64,000 nucleotides of DNA. It comes from Bacteroidales bacterium (GTDB lineage: Bacteria > Bacteroidota > Bacteroidia > Bacteroidales > WCHB1-69). The notes below the pieces were generated by a model. That model made no database searches. It was not told where the DNA came from and was given only the letters and a program-made list of their open reading frames with translations. Shown here piece by piece: positions 1 through 8,214 of the stretch (position 1 is its first letter; each line of letters opens with the position of its first letter). The stretch is taken from positions 1 through 64,000 of the forward strand of contig JAIKWD010000008.1 of assembly GCA_024685175.1 (NCBI GenBank). Direction: 5' to 3'. Made by a program: the position numbers and the translations under genes.

Positions 1-178
1 TCGGTCCGAAGTGGCAGAATAGGTTCATCTCCATCTTTTGCCACTCCACCTGCGCAGGCGTGGGCACAGGGCCATAGGGCGCAGGAGGATCCGCAGGCTG
101 CACTTTCGGAGGATGTTTCTGCGCGTAAAGAAATATACCCAAAAGGCAGAGTATCAGGAGCAAGGATGTCTTTTTCAT
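1..178 (-). CDS. GH29 alpha-L-fucosidase-like protein, N-terminal fragment
   Basis: The reading frame starts at an ATG (complement 176-178) and is still open at the window edge, so only the first 59 residues are visible. They begin with a signal peptide (MKKTSLLLILCLLGIFLYAQ), then a proline-rich stretch and the segment PTPAQVEWQKMEMNLFCHFG. That segment is nearly the same as the start of the mature GH29 protein encoded at 1513-2979 (AQLAWQKMEVNMFCHFGP), so this is most likely a second, paralogous exported fucosidase. GH29 enzymes release alpha-L-fucose from glycans. No catalytic residue is visible in the fragment. The call rests on similarity to the neighbour. Confidence 0.8.
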   Translation of the reverse strand, partial: MKKTSLLLILCLLGIFLYAQKHPPKVQPADPPAPYGPVPTPAQVEWQKMEMNLFCHFGP

Positions 179-197
179 AACAGGATGATTCTGTCGG

Positions 198-205
198 CGA
201 AGATA
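198..205 (-). promoter_or_regulatory. -7 promoter element for the left-edge fucosidase
   Basis: On the minus strand this reads TATCTTCG, one base from the Bacteroidota -7 consensus TATCTTTG, 20 bases before the fucosidase start codon. I see no clear -33 element. Confidence 0.4.
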
Positions 206-270
206 CGAAAGTTATGGTATAGAACGACGTTTAAAAAAATCCCCATAATGCTATCGTATTAAAAAAAATG

Positions 271-278
271 TATTTTTG
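271..278 (+). promoter_or_regulatory. -7 promoter element for the SPFH gene
   Basis: TATTTTTG fits the Bacteroidota TAnnTTTG element and lies 51 bases before the ATG at 330. It is AT-rich around here and a -33 box is not obvious. Confidence 0.4.
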
Positions 279-329
279 CGGTGATATTATTTTGATATTA
301 TTTTAATCACCTCAAAAACACATAACATT

Positions 330-1301
330 ATGGAATCCAATGAATTCAACAAAACCATAACCGCAGGAAACAATGGTTTTCTGCACCTTTTCATCAACCT
401 TGCGCTGCTGGCACTCTCCATCTGGCTGATTGTCTGCTTCGCCAAATTCGACTGCATGCTGGATGCCGAGGGCGAGCCCACCGCATGGATATTGCTGCCC
501 ATCCTCACGGGTGTGTTTCTATTTTTCATCTACATTCTTGATTTGGTCGGATTCATGATTGTGCAACCCAACCAATCTGCGGTACTCACCTTCTTCGGCA
601 AATATTCCGGCACAGTGAAGGACAACGGTTTTTTCTGGGTTAATCCTTTCTACAAAAAGGAAAAGCTCTCCTTGCGCGCCCGCAATATGGATGTGGAGCC
701 CATCAAAGTGAACGATCGCAATGGCAACCCAATTATGATCGGTCTGGTACTGGTCTGGAAGATCAGCGATACCTACAAGGCCTGCTTCGAGGTGGATTCG
801 GATGTGCGCAGCACCATCACGGAGAATTCGATGAAGTCTGTCAAGAGCTTCGACTCGTTTGTGCGGGTTCAGAGCGACGCCGCCTTGCGCAAAGTTGCGG
901 GCATGTATGCGTATGACAACATGGACCGCGACGACGAAGAAGTAACCCTGCGTTCGGGCGGCGAGGAAATCAACGACCGGCTGGAGGCAGAATTGCGCAA
1001 GCATCTGGAAATCGCCGGCATTGAGGTTGTGGAAGCTCGTATCAACTACTTGGCATACGCCGCCGAGATTGCCAGCGTGATGCTGCGCCGCCAGCAAGCC
1101 GACGCCATCATCTCCGCCCGCGAGAAGATTGTGGAAGGCGCCGTCAGTATGGTCGATCTGGCCCTCAAGAAGCTCTCCGACGACCATATCGTGGAGTTGG
1201 ATGAAGAACGCAAGGCCGCTATGGTCTCCAACCTCCTCGTGGTGCTCTGCGCCGACGAGTCCGCTTCGCCAGTCATCAACACCGGAACCCTTTATCAATA
1301 G
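330..1301 (+). CDS. SPFH/band 7 domain membrane protein
   Basis: A 323-residue protein with two predicted membrane segments near the N-terminus (about 17-39 and 52-78), followed by an SPFH (stomatin/prohibitin/flotillin) domain. The domain begins at VQPNQSAVLTFFGKYSGTVK and continues through IMIGLVLVWKISDTYKA and the charged EVVEARINYLAYAAEIASVM region. Members of this family form oligomers at the inner membrane and organise proteins or proteases; the partner here is unknown. The small ribbon-helix-helix gene starts 42 bases downstream on the same strand, a pairing I recall from other Bacteroidota, so the two are probably co-transcribed. It lies between two fucosidase genes but nothing suggests a role in fucose use. 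Confidence 0.85.
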   Translation: MESNEFNKTITAGNNGFLHLFINLALLALSIWLIVCFAKFDCMLDAEGEPTAWILLPILTGVFLFFIYILDLVGFMIVQPNQSAVLTFFGKYSGTVKDNGFFWVNPFYKKEKLSLRARNMDVEPIKVNDRNGNPIMIGLVLVWKISDTYKACFEVDSDVRSTITENSMKSVKSFDSFVRVQSDAALRKVAGMYAYDNMDRDDEEVTLRSGGEEINDRLEAELRKHLEIAGIEVVEARINYLAYAAEIASVMLRRQQADAIISAREKIVEGAVSMVDLALKKLSDDHIVELDEERKAAMVSNLLVVLCADESASPVINTGTLYQ

Positions 1302-1343
1302 GTCTTTCCGTCTGCAAGAATTTTTTTTCGGAAAGGAGAATGG

Positions 1344-1532
1344 ATGAAAAAGAATTTTGCGCTTCGTTTGGACGCCGAGACGTACGCCGCCATTGAGAGA
1401 TGGGCCGCGGACGAATTCCGGAGTGTAAACGGGCAGATAGAATGGATTATCTCGGCGGCCCTCAAGAAAGCGGGCCGAGCGCCGAAGGGCACAAAGCCGG
1501 GAAGCGCACCGCCTACGGCGTCGTCTGAGTAA
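1344..1532 (+). CDS. Arc-type ribbon-helix-helix protein
   Basis: A 62-residue protein. Residues 1-42 fit an Arc/MetJ-type ribbon-helix-helix fold: a short strand (KKNFALRLDAETYAAIERWA) followed by two helices containing RSVNGQIEWIISAALKKA, resembling the SVNGQIEWLL signature of Arc-like proteins. The tail is a low-complexity Pro/Gly/Ser stretch. Such proteins bind DNA as dimers. It follows the SPFH gene at 42 bases and may be a regulator of that pair. Its last 20 bases overlap the 3' end of the fucosidase gene on the other strand, so the two transcripts are convergent and complementary at their ends. Confidence 0.75.
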   Translation: MKKNFALRLDAETYAAIERWAADEFRSVNGQIEWIISAALKKAGRAPKGTKPGSAPPTASSE

Positions 1533-2979
1533 TCGTATCCATATACAGCGCGAGTTTGTTCAACACAGGACAGGCCCGCGCTTTTTCAATGACGATATAG
1601 AGATTGTCCGTAGTGCAGGGTTCCGTCAACACAATACGTTTATAACCAATGGTAGTTCCTCTGGCGATGGTGCGCCGTAGGCCATTCTCGTCAAACACAT
1701 CCACCCGAAAACGCTCCACCCGCTGTCCCAAAGGAATATACTCCTGCAATAGGATACGATTGAAGGTTTGGGATTCAGCGAACACAAGCGCGATTTCCGC
1801 AGAGCACACGCTATCGTCCGTGGTCCAATACGTGTCATAGTCGCCATCCAAGAGCGATTGGGGAGAGAATGCCGTTTTCGCCTCATCTCGTTGCGAGCCA
1901 CGAGTGTTGGAAGCGCTAATCCGCACAGCGTCTTGAGCCAAATCGTGCGCAAAGATGGCATCGAGGGCAGTGCGAAACTCCATCAATCGAAGGGAGTCCT
2001 CGCGCGCGATGAGACCGCGTTGGTCGGGCGGCACGTTGAGCAAAAGCAAGGAGTTTCGTCCAACACTAGTATAATAGATGTTGAGCAACTCGTTGAGCGA
2101 CTTGGGATGCTCGCTGTCGCGGTAGAACCATCCCGGACGGATGGAGACGTCCGTTTCGGCCGGAATCCAATGCGCTCCGTTGTAGTTTCCTCCATTCAAG
2201 GTGTCTTGCGAGGGCGCATTCTTTCCGGGCTCGCGGCCTTTGGTGTCGAGTCGCGACCAGCAGGTCTCGCCACACTTGCCCTCCTCGTTACCGACCCATC
2301 GGCAGCCCGGACCCACATCGCTGAAGATAACCGCGGCGGGTTGTAGAGCATATACTTGATTATTGAAGGCGGGCCAGTCATAGACTTGTCGCTTGCCGTT
2401 GGGACCTTCGCCGTTGGCACCGTCGAACCACTGCTCGAAAACGGGGCCATAGTTTGAAAGCGCGCTTCGCAAGGTTTTAAGAAACACCTTGTTGTATTTT
2501 GGTGTGCCATACGTCGGCGCGTTGCGGTCCCACGGCGAGATGTAGATTCCAAAACCAATCTCCGCCTTTTGGCAGGCCGCCGACAATTCTTCCAGCACAT
2601 CTCCTCCACCCTTGCGCCAAGCGCTCTGCTTGACGGTGTGCTTGCTGGCCGGGTTGGGCCAGAGACAGAACCCGTCGTGATGCTTGGCGGTGAGGATTAT
2701 GCCACCGAAGCCGGCCGCCTTGGCGGTTGCGGCCCACTGATTGCAGTCGAGCGATGTGGGGTTGAAAACATCCTCCGGCTCAGTGCCCTCACCCCATTCT
2801 TTGCCCGTGAAGGTGTTTGGACCGAAATGACAGAACATATTCACCTCCATCTTCTGCCAAGCCAATTGCGCCGACGACGGAGTCGGGCCGAAGGGTTTCG
2901 GCGGAAGATTTTGAGCCTGGGACGTACTCATAAGGCAAAGCAGAACAAAAATCCACCCTACCTTGAACTTTTTCAGCAT
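1513..2979 (-). CDS. exported alpha-L-fucosidase, GH29 with C-terminal discoidin-like domain
   Basis: A 488-residue protein with a signal peptide (about 1-22, ending TSQAQ). The GH29 catalytic barrel shows the family hallmark TAKHHDGFCLWP and the nucleophile motif FEQWFDGANG, with the nucleophile Asp at residue 186. A region of about 130 residues at the C-terminus (from SLLDGDYDTYWTTDD) looks like an F5/8 type C (discoidin-like) carbohydrate-binding domain. It hydrolyses terminal alpha-L-fucose, probably in the periplasm or at the cell surface. It has its own promoter (3012-3019). A paralogue begins 1.3 kb downstream, on the same strand. Linkage specificity cannot be read from the sequence. 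Confidence 0.92.
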   Translation of the reverse strand: MLKKFKVGWIFVLLCLMSTSQAQNLPPKPFGPTPSSAQLAWQKMEVNMFCHFGPNTFTGKEWGEGTEPEDVFNPTSLDCNQWAATAKAAGFGGIILTAKHHDGFCLWPNPASKHTVKQSAWRKGGGDVLEELSAACQKAEIGFGIYISPWDRNAPTYGTPKYNKVFLKTLRSALSNYGPVFEQWFDGANGEGPNGKRQVYDWPAFNNQVYALQPAAVIFSDVGPGCRWVGNEEGKCGETCWSRLDTKGREPGKNAPSQDTLNGGNYNGAHWIPAETDVSIRPGWFYRDSEHPKSLNELLNIYYTSVGRNSLLLLNVPPDQRGLIAREDSLRLMEFRTALDAIFAHDLAQDAVRISASNTRGSQRDEAKTAFSPQSLLDGDYDTYWTTDDSVCSAEIALVFAESQTFNRILLQEYIPLGQRVERFRVDVFDENGLRRTIARGTTIGYKRIVLTEPCTTDNLYIVIEKARACPVLNKLALYMDTITQTTP

Positions 2980-3011
2980 GTTATTATTGTCTAGTGGGTT
3001 AAATCACGTGC

Positions 3012-3019
3012 CAAAAATA
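3012..3019 (-). promoter_or_regulatory. -7 promoter element for the GH29 gene
   Basis: TATTTTTG on the minus strand, 32 bases before the start codon at 2979. Confidence 0.5.
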
Positions 3020-3070
3020 CGAAAAAGACGGGAGACGTTAGACGTAAGACTTTAGAACATATCTAATTCC

Positions 3071-3667
3071 TCATTCCCCAACCGCCACTTCTTTCAGCAT
3101 TCCCCACAACAGTCTTGTGGGCAGGCCCATCACATTGTAGAAGGAGCCCTTGAGGGAGCTTATGCCAATATAGCCGATCCATTCCTGCACTCCGTAAGCG
3201 CCGGCCTTGTCGAAGGGGCGATATTGTCTGACATAGTAGTCAATTTCTTCATCGGAAAGGATGTCGAAAGTAACCTCTGAGGCACGGTAGTCGGTGAGCA
3301 TCCGCTGCGGGGTGGCCACTGTAAGGCCGCTATAGACGACATGCGTGCGGCCGGACAAGGCGTGCAACATCTCCTTCGCCTCCTGCTCATCTTGCGGCTT
3401 GCCGATAATATGACCGTTAACGACCACAATGGTGTCGCATGCCACGAAAATCGTCTTTGGCGCATATTGTGTCATATCGATGGGCGACAACTTGAGACGG
3501 GACAGATACTTGACCACCTCTTCGGGTGGCAAGGCGGGGTCATAACTCTCCTCCACGTCCGTAGTGAGGATCTCAAAATCGAGACCCATACCGCGCATCA
3601 ACTCACGTCGCCGCGGCGACTTCGACGCAAGGAATATCTTGTAATTTTGAAGAGTGTCTATGAGCAT
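3071..3667 (-). CDS. maf: Maf-like nucleoside triphosphate pyrophosphatase
   Basis: A 198-residue protein of normal Maf length. The N-terminal nucleotide-binding motif is FLASKSPRRRELM, followed by the catalytic Asp motif ACDTIVVVNG and the GKPQD motif; GAYGVQEWIG sits near the C-terminus as in the dTTP/UTP pyrophosphatase branch (YhdE-like). Family members hydrolyse non-canonical or dTTP/UTP nucleotides to monophosphates and are linked to septum-formation arrest. No promoter is visible just upstream; the gene probably continues the transcript of the YitT-type gene 101 bases upstream, across a stretch of short repeats. Confidence 0.92.
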   Translation of the reverse strand: MLIDTLQNYKIFLASKSPRRRELMRGMGLDFEILTTDVEESYDPALPPEEVVKYLSRLKLSPIDMTQYAPKTIFVACDTIVVVNGHIIGKPQDEQEAKEMLHALSGRTHVVYSGLTVATPQRMLTDYRASEVTFDILSDEEIDYYVRQYRPFDKAGAYGVQEWIGYIGISSLKGSFYNVMGLPTRLLWGMLKEVAVGE

Positions 3668-3768
3668 AAAGGGAAAATCAGGAATTAGGGATGAGAGACT
3701 ATGAGTAACAACTATTTGGGTTATTAGTTTATTGGATCATTGGTTCATTGGATCATCGGCTTGTTCCA
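3668..3768. repeat. intergenic stretch with short degenerate repeats
   Basis: Contains GGAATTAGGGATGAG and a near-duplicated TTGGATCATTGG / TTGGATCATCGG around 3734-3761. Related GGAATTAGGAATGAGG-type motifs occur in several other intergenic spaces in this window (3061-3080, 29022-29047, 37241-37262, 43540-43556, 47331-47354). I see no gene here. Confidence 0.45.
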
Positions 3769-4713
3769 CTATCGTTGGTCCACATTAGCCTTGAGTCGTT
3801 TCTTGTCCTTGATCCAGAAACCGTACACTTCGCTGACGTTGCCGGCAGTGATGAAAGCGCGGATATCGTTCTTGTTGATGTATTCCATCAGTTTAGTAAA
3901 CTCGTCTTTGGTGAGCAAACTCTCCAACTCAATGCTACGCTCGTTGGTATAGCCACCGATAACTTCATAGAGGGTGCAGCCGCGCACCAGCTCGTCGATG
4001 ATGTAGCGACGGATGCGGTCGTAGTCTTTAGAGACGATGCAGACGCGCTTTTTGTTGTTGAGGCCGGCGGTGAAATAGTCAACCACGAGTCCGTTGATCC
4101 AGGTGCCGATAAGGCCGATGACCACCATATAGAAGGGGTTGATGGCGAAGGCGGTGCAGCAGATGATAGCACCAGCCACAGAGACCGATGTGCCGATGTC
4201 AAAGTGCAGGTATTTATTCACGATCTTGGCCAAGATGTCGAGACCGCCGGTGGAGGCGTTGATCTTGAAGAGGACGGCCTGCGCCGCGCTCAGCAGCAGC
4301 ACAAAGCAGACCAAGTCGAACCAGATATCGCCCATAATGGACGGGATAGCGCCATTGGTGCGGATAAAGTTCTCGTAAGGGAAATAAGTCTCCAGAATGC
4401 GCATCATTGGTCCGAGGATAAGTGCCGTATAAACTGTTTTTGCCCCGAATTCTTTGCCGATCAAGAAGTAAGCCAATACGAGCAGAATGGCATTGATGAC
4501 AAGAATAACTGTAGAGACAGGCAAGGCCACACCGAAAAGGCTTTCAGACACGCCGCTTATGACGATAGAAAGACCTGAGATGGTACCGATAATCAACTTG
4601 CTGGGCACCAAGAAATAGTAGACAGCGATTGCGGTAATCATCATGCCGATTGTCATGATTAGCAGCTCCATCCAGAATTTCTTAGTCTTGAGAATTTGGA
4701 GAATATTTTTCAT
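3769..4713 (-). CDS. YitT-family membrane protein with DUF2179 domain
   Basis: A 314-residue protein. Five or six hydrophobic segments occupy residues about 14-215 (for example LLIMTIGMMITAIAVYYFLV and VVIGLIGTWINGLVVDYFTA), with the conserved NASTGGLDILAKIVNKY between them. Residues 220-300 form a soluble DUF2179 domain (KRVCIVSKDYDRIRRYIIDE; GCTLYEVIGGYTNE). This is the standard YitT/DUF161 architecture; the substrate is not known for the family. It has its own promoter at 4781-4788 and maf follows it. The C-terminal tail is Lys/Arg-rich (KDKKRLKANVDQR). Confidence 0.88.
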   Translation of the reverse strand: MKNILQILKTKKFWMELLIMTIGMMITAIAVYYFLVPSKLIIGTISGLSIVISGVSESLFGVALPVSTVILVINAILLVLAYFLIGKEFGAKTVYTALILGPMMRILETYFPYENFIRTNGAIPSIMGDIWFDLVCFVLLLSAAQAVLFKINASTGGLDILAKIVNKYLHFDIGTSVSVAGAIICCTAFAINPFYMVVIGLIGTWINGLVVDYFTAGLNNKKRVCIVSKDYDRIRRYIIDELVRGCTLYEVIGGYTNERSIELESLLTKDEFTKLMEYINKNDIRAFITAGNVSEVYGFWIKDKKRLKANVDQR

Positions 4714-4780
4714 ATCTAACTGGTTATTAACTTGTTTTAAAATCGTTTTTTAGGCAAAAGATCCGTCTTGGAATCGGCGG

Positions 4781-4788
4781 CAAAAGTA
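4781..4788 (-). promoter_or_regulatory. -7 promoter element for the YitT-type gene
   Basis: TACTTTTG on the minus strand, 67 bases before the start codon at 4713. It is divergent from the gdhA promoter about 120 bases away. Confidence 0.45.
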
Positions 4789-4903
4789 GGAAAAATAATC
4801 GTCTGAGGCATCAACCCCTGCACAAGTCCCCAGGAGGTTTTTGTACGTGAATGAAAAAATCCGGAAAAAGGAAGTAGAAAATATCTAAATAGTTATTTTT
4901 ATA

Positions 4904-4934
4904 GTTGATAATGACAATAAATTTTATACCTTTG
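4904..4934 (+). promoter_or_regulatory. gdhA promoter
   Basis: A GTTG at 4904-4907 is followed 17 bases later by TATACCTTTG (4925-4934), ending in the TTTG expected of a Bacteroidota -7 box. The leader to the ATG is about 50 bases. Confidence 0.5.
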
Positions 4935-4987
4935 CCCCGCCTTTCAAAAGGCTCTAAAAGTTTACTAACCCAATAAAAAAAGTAAAT

Positions 4988-6331
4988 ATGAAAGTTAAAA
5001 CAATCATGGCTAACCTGGAGGCCAAACATCCGGGCGAAAAAGAGTATTTGCAGGCTGTAAAAGAAGTCCTGGAAACCATCGAGAAAGAGTACAACAAGCA
5101 TCCTGAATTCGAGGCTGCCAAGATCGTCGAGCGTATTGTTGAGCCCGATCGTATCTTCACTTTCCGTGTGACCTGGGTTGACGACAAAGGCGAAGTTCAA
5201 ACCAATTTGGGCTACCGTGTGCAGTACAATGCCGCCCTCGGTATCTACAAAGGTGGTCTTCGTTTCCACCCCGCTGTCAACGTTTCCATGTTGAAGTTCT
5301 TAGGCTTCGAGCAGATCTTCAAAAACAGCTTGACCAATCTGCCTCTCGGCGGTGGCAAGGGTGGTGCTGATTTCGATCCTACTGGAAAGAGCGATGCTGA
5401 AATCATGCGTTTCTGCCAAGCCTTCATGCGCGAATTGTGGCGCAACATCGGTCCGGATTTGGACAGCCCTGCAGGCGACGTGGGTGTCGGCGGCCGTGAG
5501 ATTGGTTACCTCTATGGTGCATACAAGACTCTCGCTCGCGAGCACAGCACTGGTGCTTTGACAGGCAAGAGCTATGGTTGGGGTGGTTCCCTCATCCGTC
5601 CTGAAGCTACCGGCTTCGGCGCTATCTACTATGTCGACCGCATGGTTCAAGAAAAGGGCGAATCCTTGAAGGGCAAGAAGATTGCTCTCTCCGGCTTCGG
5701 CAATGTGGCTTGGGGCGCTGCCACCAAGGCTACTGAACTCGGCGCTAAGGTCGTCGCTATCTCCGGTCCTGATGGCGTTTGCGAACTGCCTAAGGGTATC
5801 GACAAAGAGATGATCGACTACATGCTCGTTATGCGCGACAGCCGTCGTAACAAGGTTAAAGACATGGCCGACAAATTCCCTGCAAAGGCTAAATTTACGG
5901 CCGGTAAGAAAGCTTGGAGCGTGAAGTGCGACATCGCTATGCCTTGCGCATTCCAAAACGAAATGGCTGAAGAAGATGCCAAACAATTGATCAAGAACGG
6001 CGTTAAATACGTCGCTGAAGTTTCCAACATGGGTTGCCAACCGGGCGCTATCGCAGCTTTCCAAGCTAAGAAGATCCCGTTCGGACCTGGCAAGGCTGTC
6101 AACGCCGGTGGTGTCGCTACCTCTGGCCTCGAAATCTGCCAAAATGCTGGTCACATCAACTGGACCGCTCCCGAAGTTGATGCTAAACTGCACAAGATCA
6201 TGAACGACATTTATGACATGTGTGTTGAGCACGGCAAGGAAGCAAAGGGCTATATCAACTACGTGAAGGGCGCTAACATCGCCGGTTTCATGCGTGTTGC
6301 TAAAGCTATGTTGGCTCAAGGCATCATCTAA
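4988..6331 (+). CDS. gdhA: NADP-type glutamate dehydrogenase
   Basis: A 447-residue protein, full length for the hexameric short-chain enzyme that interconverts glutamate with 2-oxoglutarate and ammonia. The catalytic region reads PLGGGKGGADFDPTGKSD then RFCQAFMRELWRNIGPD. The dinucleotide fold begins at KIALSGFGNVAWGAA and MPCAFQNEM lies further on. The EATGFGAIYYVDRM segment is typical of the NADP-linked S50-I family. The 5' leader carries a good promoter and a strong terminator closes the gene, so it is monocistronic. The gene has evenly used, highly expressed-looking codons. In an anaerobe it serves ammonia assimilation or, given the nearby peptidases, glutamate catabolism; direction is inference. 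Confidence 0.97.
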   Translation: MKVKTIMANLEAKHPGEKEYLQAVKEVLETIEKEYNKHPEFEAAKIVERIVEPDRIFTFRVTWVDDKGEVQTNLGYRVQYNAALGIYKGGLRFHPAVNVSMLKFLGFEQIFKNSLTNLPLGGGKGGADFDPTGKSDAEIMRFCQAFMRELWRNIGPDLDSPAGDVGVGGREIGYLYGAYKTLAREHSTGALTGKSYGWGGSLIRPEATGFGAIYYVDRMVQEKGESLKGKKIALSGFGNVAWGAATKATELGAKVVAISGPDGVCELPKGIDKEMIDYMLVMRDSRRNKVKDMADKFPAKAKFTAGKKAWSVKCDIAMPCAFQNEMAEEDAKQLIKNGVKYVAEVSNMGCQPGAIAAFQAKKIPFGPGKAVNAGGVATSGLEICQNAGHINWTAPEVDAKLHKIMNDIYDMCVEHGKEAKGYINYVKGANIAGFMRVAKAMLAQGII

Positions 6332-6350
6332 TCCATTGCGATTAACATGC

Positions 6351-6384
6351 AAAAAAGGTCATCCTTATGGATGGCCTTTTTTTT
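6351..6384 (+). terminator. gdhA rho-independent terminator
   Basis: AGGTCATCC and GGATGGCCT pair around a TTAT loop, followed by a T tract. The tract runs straight into the -7 box of the next gene. Confidence 0.75.
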
Positions 6385-6392
6385 TATCTTTG
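6385..6392 (+). promoter_or_regulatory. -7 element for the DUF721 gene
   Basis: TATCTTTG directly abuts the T tract of the gdhA terminator. It decides the start of the next gene: ATG at 6410, 18 bases on, rather than the in-frame ATG at 6347 inside the terminator region. Confidence 0.6.
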
Positions 6393-6409
6393 CAATCCAA
6401 AACCACCTT

Positions 6410-6700
6410 ATGAAAAACAGCAACGAACATACCATCCGAGAGCTATTGCAAACGTTCGTCAACAAGGCCGGGAAGCAAAAGCTTTATGCCGAACAGACCA
6501 TCTTAGGTCGATGGCCCGAGTATATCGGTGAATACTGCGCCTCACAGACAAAAGCTGTTTCTCTTCACAATGGTATACTTAAAGTAAGGGTTCTCCAAGC
6601 GGCATTACGTTTCGAACTTACCAGTCGCAAATCCTTGATTATCGAAAGGATTAACAACGACTACGCGATGCCCGTGGTCAAGGACATTTTATTTCTCTAG
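6410..6700 (+). CDS. DUF721 (DciA-like) protein
   Basis: A 96-residue protein. TIRELLQTFVNKAGKQKLY, then ILGRWPEYIGEYCASQTKAV and LHNGILKVRVLQAALRFEL match the DUF721 domain, whose RWxxixG..ia.ht core is also found in DciA, the DnaB-helicase operator of bacteria lacking DnaC. Bacteroidota versions are short like this one. A role with replicative helicase is family knowledge and not shown here. I chose the ATG at 6410 because an upstream in-frame ATG (6347) falls before the terminator and promoter. The last 12 bases overlap the 3' end of aroE on the opposite strand. Confidence 0.82.
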   Translation: MKNSNEHTIRELLQTFVNKAGKQKLYAEQTILGRWPEYIGEYCASQTKAVSLHNGILKVRVLQAALRFELTSRKSLIIERINNDYAMPVVKDILFL

Positions 6701-7429
6701 AGAATTCCAGATATGCCAAGCGGCTTCGGCCTGCAACTGCAACATGCGCAACCCGTTTTGGGTGCGCGCGCCACGCATGACACCTTCGCGAAGGAAGGGT
6801 GTCTCTTCTGGATTGTAAACCAAATCGTATAAAAAATGCTTCTCCGTCAAAACATGATAGGGCAACGGTAACAGCTGATCCGGAAATCCCAGCGTGCCCA
6901 CAGGCGTACAGTTAATCCAAAACATGCAATCATGGGCCACTGCTTCCGTAATCTGCTCGTAGGTCAAGCTACCGTCGATCCCGGCCCGGGACACCCTAAC
7001 ATATTGGATGTCCTTTTGTCGCAGGACATGTGCGACAGCGGCGGCGGCTCCGCCCGTACCCAACACCAGCGCCCGCCCAGGCAACTCCAAACCCTCCAAA
7101 CTCACCTCGAAGCCTAAAGCGTCTGTATTATAACCCACCAAGTGGCTCCCCTGCCCTACGCGCACCACGTTCACCGCCCCAATGGCCGCCGCCTCAGGCG
7201 ACAGCTCACCCAAAAAAGGAATAATCGTCTGCTTAAACGGAATGGTCACGTTGAACCCACGCATGTCGGGGTGCTTTGCCAACAAAATGGGCAACTCGGA
7301 GATGTCTTTCAGCTCAAACAAGAGATATTGGTTATCAGACAATCCCTCTGTTTTGAACTTTTGCTCAAAATAACGTTGAGAATAGCTGTAGCCCAACGAC
7401 TTACCTATTATTCCATATAATTGTGTCAT
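6689..7429 (-). CDS. aroE: shikimate dehydrogenase
   Basis: A 246-residue protein, slightly short for AroE. It has the substrate site GIIGKSLGYSYSQRYF (the Ser pair), the catalytic Lys in FNVTIPFKQ, AAIGAVNVV, the Asp in YNTDALGF, the NADP-binding loop VLGTGGAAAAV and NCTPVG. It reduces 3-dehydroshikimate to shikimate in aromatic amino acid synthesis. The start overlaps the stop of the DedA gene by 4 bases (ATGA arrangement), so the two are translationally coupled. It is the last gene of the TPR-DedA-aroE operon. Confidence 0.95.
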   Translation of the reverse strand: MTQLYGIIGKSLGYSYSQRYFEQKFKTEGLSDNQYLLFELKDISELPILLAKHPDMRGFNVTIPFKQTIIPFLGELSPEAAAIGAVNVVRVGQGSHLVGYNTDALGFEVSLEGLELPGRALVLGTGGAAAAVAHVLRQKDIQYVRVSRAGIDGSLTYEQITEAVAHDCMFWINCTPVGTLGFPDQLLPLPYHVLTEKHFLYDLVYNPEETPFLREGVMRGARTQNGLRMLQLQAEAAWHIWNSLEK

Positions 7430-8208
7430 TGGTTTTCCTCATCTTTGGCTTCAGGATCAACCTTGGGTGCACGCTTGGCCTTAATTCCCTTATACACCAA
7501 ATACAACACAAAAACGATGCACAAACCCCAAAGGACGATTTTCAATTCATCATTGTACTTCTCAATCAAATCCTGTTGGCCATGCGCAAAATAGCCCAGA
7601 AAAGCCAATATTGTGTTCCAAAGAGAAGCGCCCAATGTCGTGAAGAGTACAAACACGCCCACATTCATCTTGGCGAGGCCGGCTGGGATGGAGATCAGCT
7701 GTCGAATAGCGGGAATCAGACGGCCGATGAGCGTGGAACTCTTGCCATGTTCGATAAAATAGTCCTCGGCTTTCTTGACTTTCTGGCTATTGAGCAGCAG
7801 TAGGTGTCCCACTTTGCTGTTGGCAAACCAATAGACTATTGGACGCCCCAGCACCAAGGCCAGGAAATAGTTGACCAGCGCACCAATGAGCGCCCCCAGC
7901 GTGGCAAACAGAATCACGAAGATGACGTTAACCACTTTGGAATCCGTCTTGTAAAGAGCAGGATTGTCGCTGTTGCAGGCCTGATAGGCCGCCGGCGGAA
8001 CGATCACTTCCGAGGGAAACGGAATGAACGAGCTCTCCACGGCCATCAACAACGTGACCGTACCATAGTTGAGATGTTGGTTATACCAAGTGATCACCTT
8101 ATCGGTAACAGAAGCTTTGGCAGCTGTATCTGTGGCCTGTTGAGCAGGAGCGCCAATGGCTACGGTCAGTGTTAGAATCAAGGTTAAAACACAAAAGAGT
8201 CTCTTCAT
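7426..8208 (-). CDS. DedA-family membrane protein
   Basis: A 260-residue membrane protein. The family signatures are present: SSFIPFPSEVIVPPAAY near residue 60 and the arginine-bearing GRLIPAIRQLISIPAGLAKM near 165. It starts with a cleavable-looking signal sequence (MKRLFCVLTLILTLTVAIGA followed by APAQQ), unusual for DedA, then four or five hydrophobic segments and a charged C-terminal tail. DedA proteins are implicated in recycling the undecaprenyl phosphate or phospholipid carriers and in proton-motive-force homeostasis. It lies 6 bases after the TPR gene and overlaps aroE by 4. Confidence 0.9.
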   Translation of the reverse strand: MKRLFCVLTLILTLTVAIGAPAQQATDTAAKASVTDKVITWYNQHLNYGTVTLLMAVESSFIPFPSEVIVPPAAYQACNSDNPALYKTDSKVVNVIFVILFATLGALIGALVNYFLALVLGRPIVYWFANSKVGHLLLLNSQKVKKAEDYFIEHGKSSTLIGRLIPAIRQLISIPAGLAKMNVGVFVLFTTLGASLWNTILAFLGYFAHGQQDLIEKYNDELKIVLWGLCIVFVLYLVYKGIKAKRAPKVDPEAKDEENQ

Positions 8209-8214
8209 GGGCGG

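Noticed and set aside
4811-5269. 152-codon open frame antisense to the gdhA leader and 5' end
   Set aside because: It overlaps the gdhA promoter and coding start, with low-complexity Phe-rich content and no known domain.
5300-6352. 350-codon open frame antisense to gdhA
   Set aside because: gdhA is certain on the other strand; the frame has no recognisable domain and crosses the gdhA terminator.
6347-6409. upstream ATG for the DUF721 gene
   Set aside because: The added codons span the gdhA terminator and the -7 box of the DUF721 gene.
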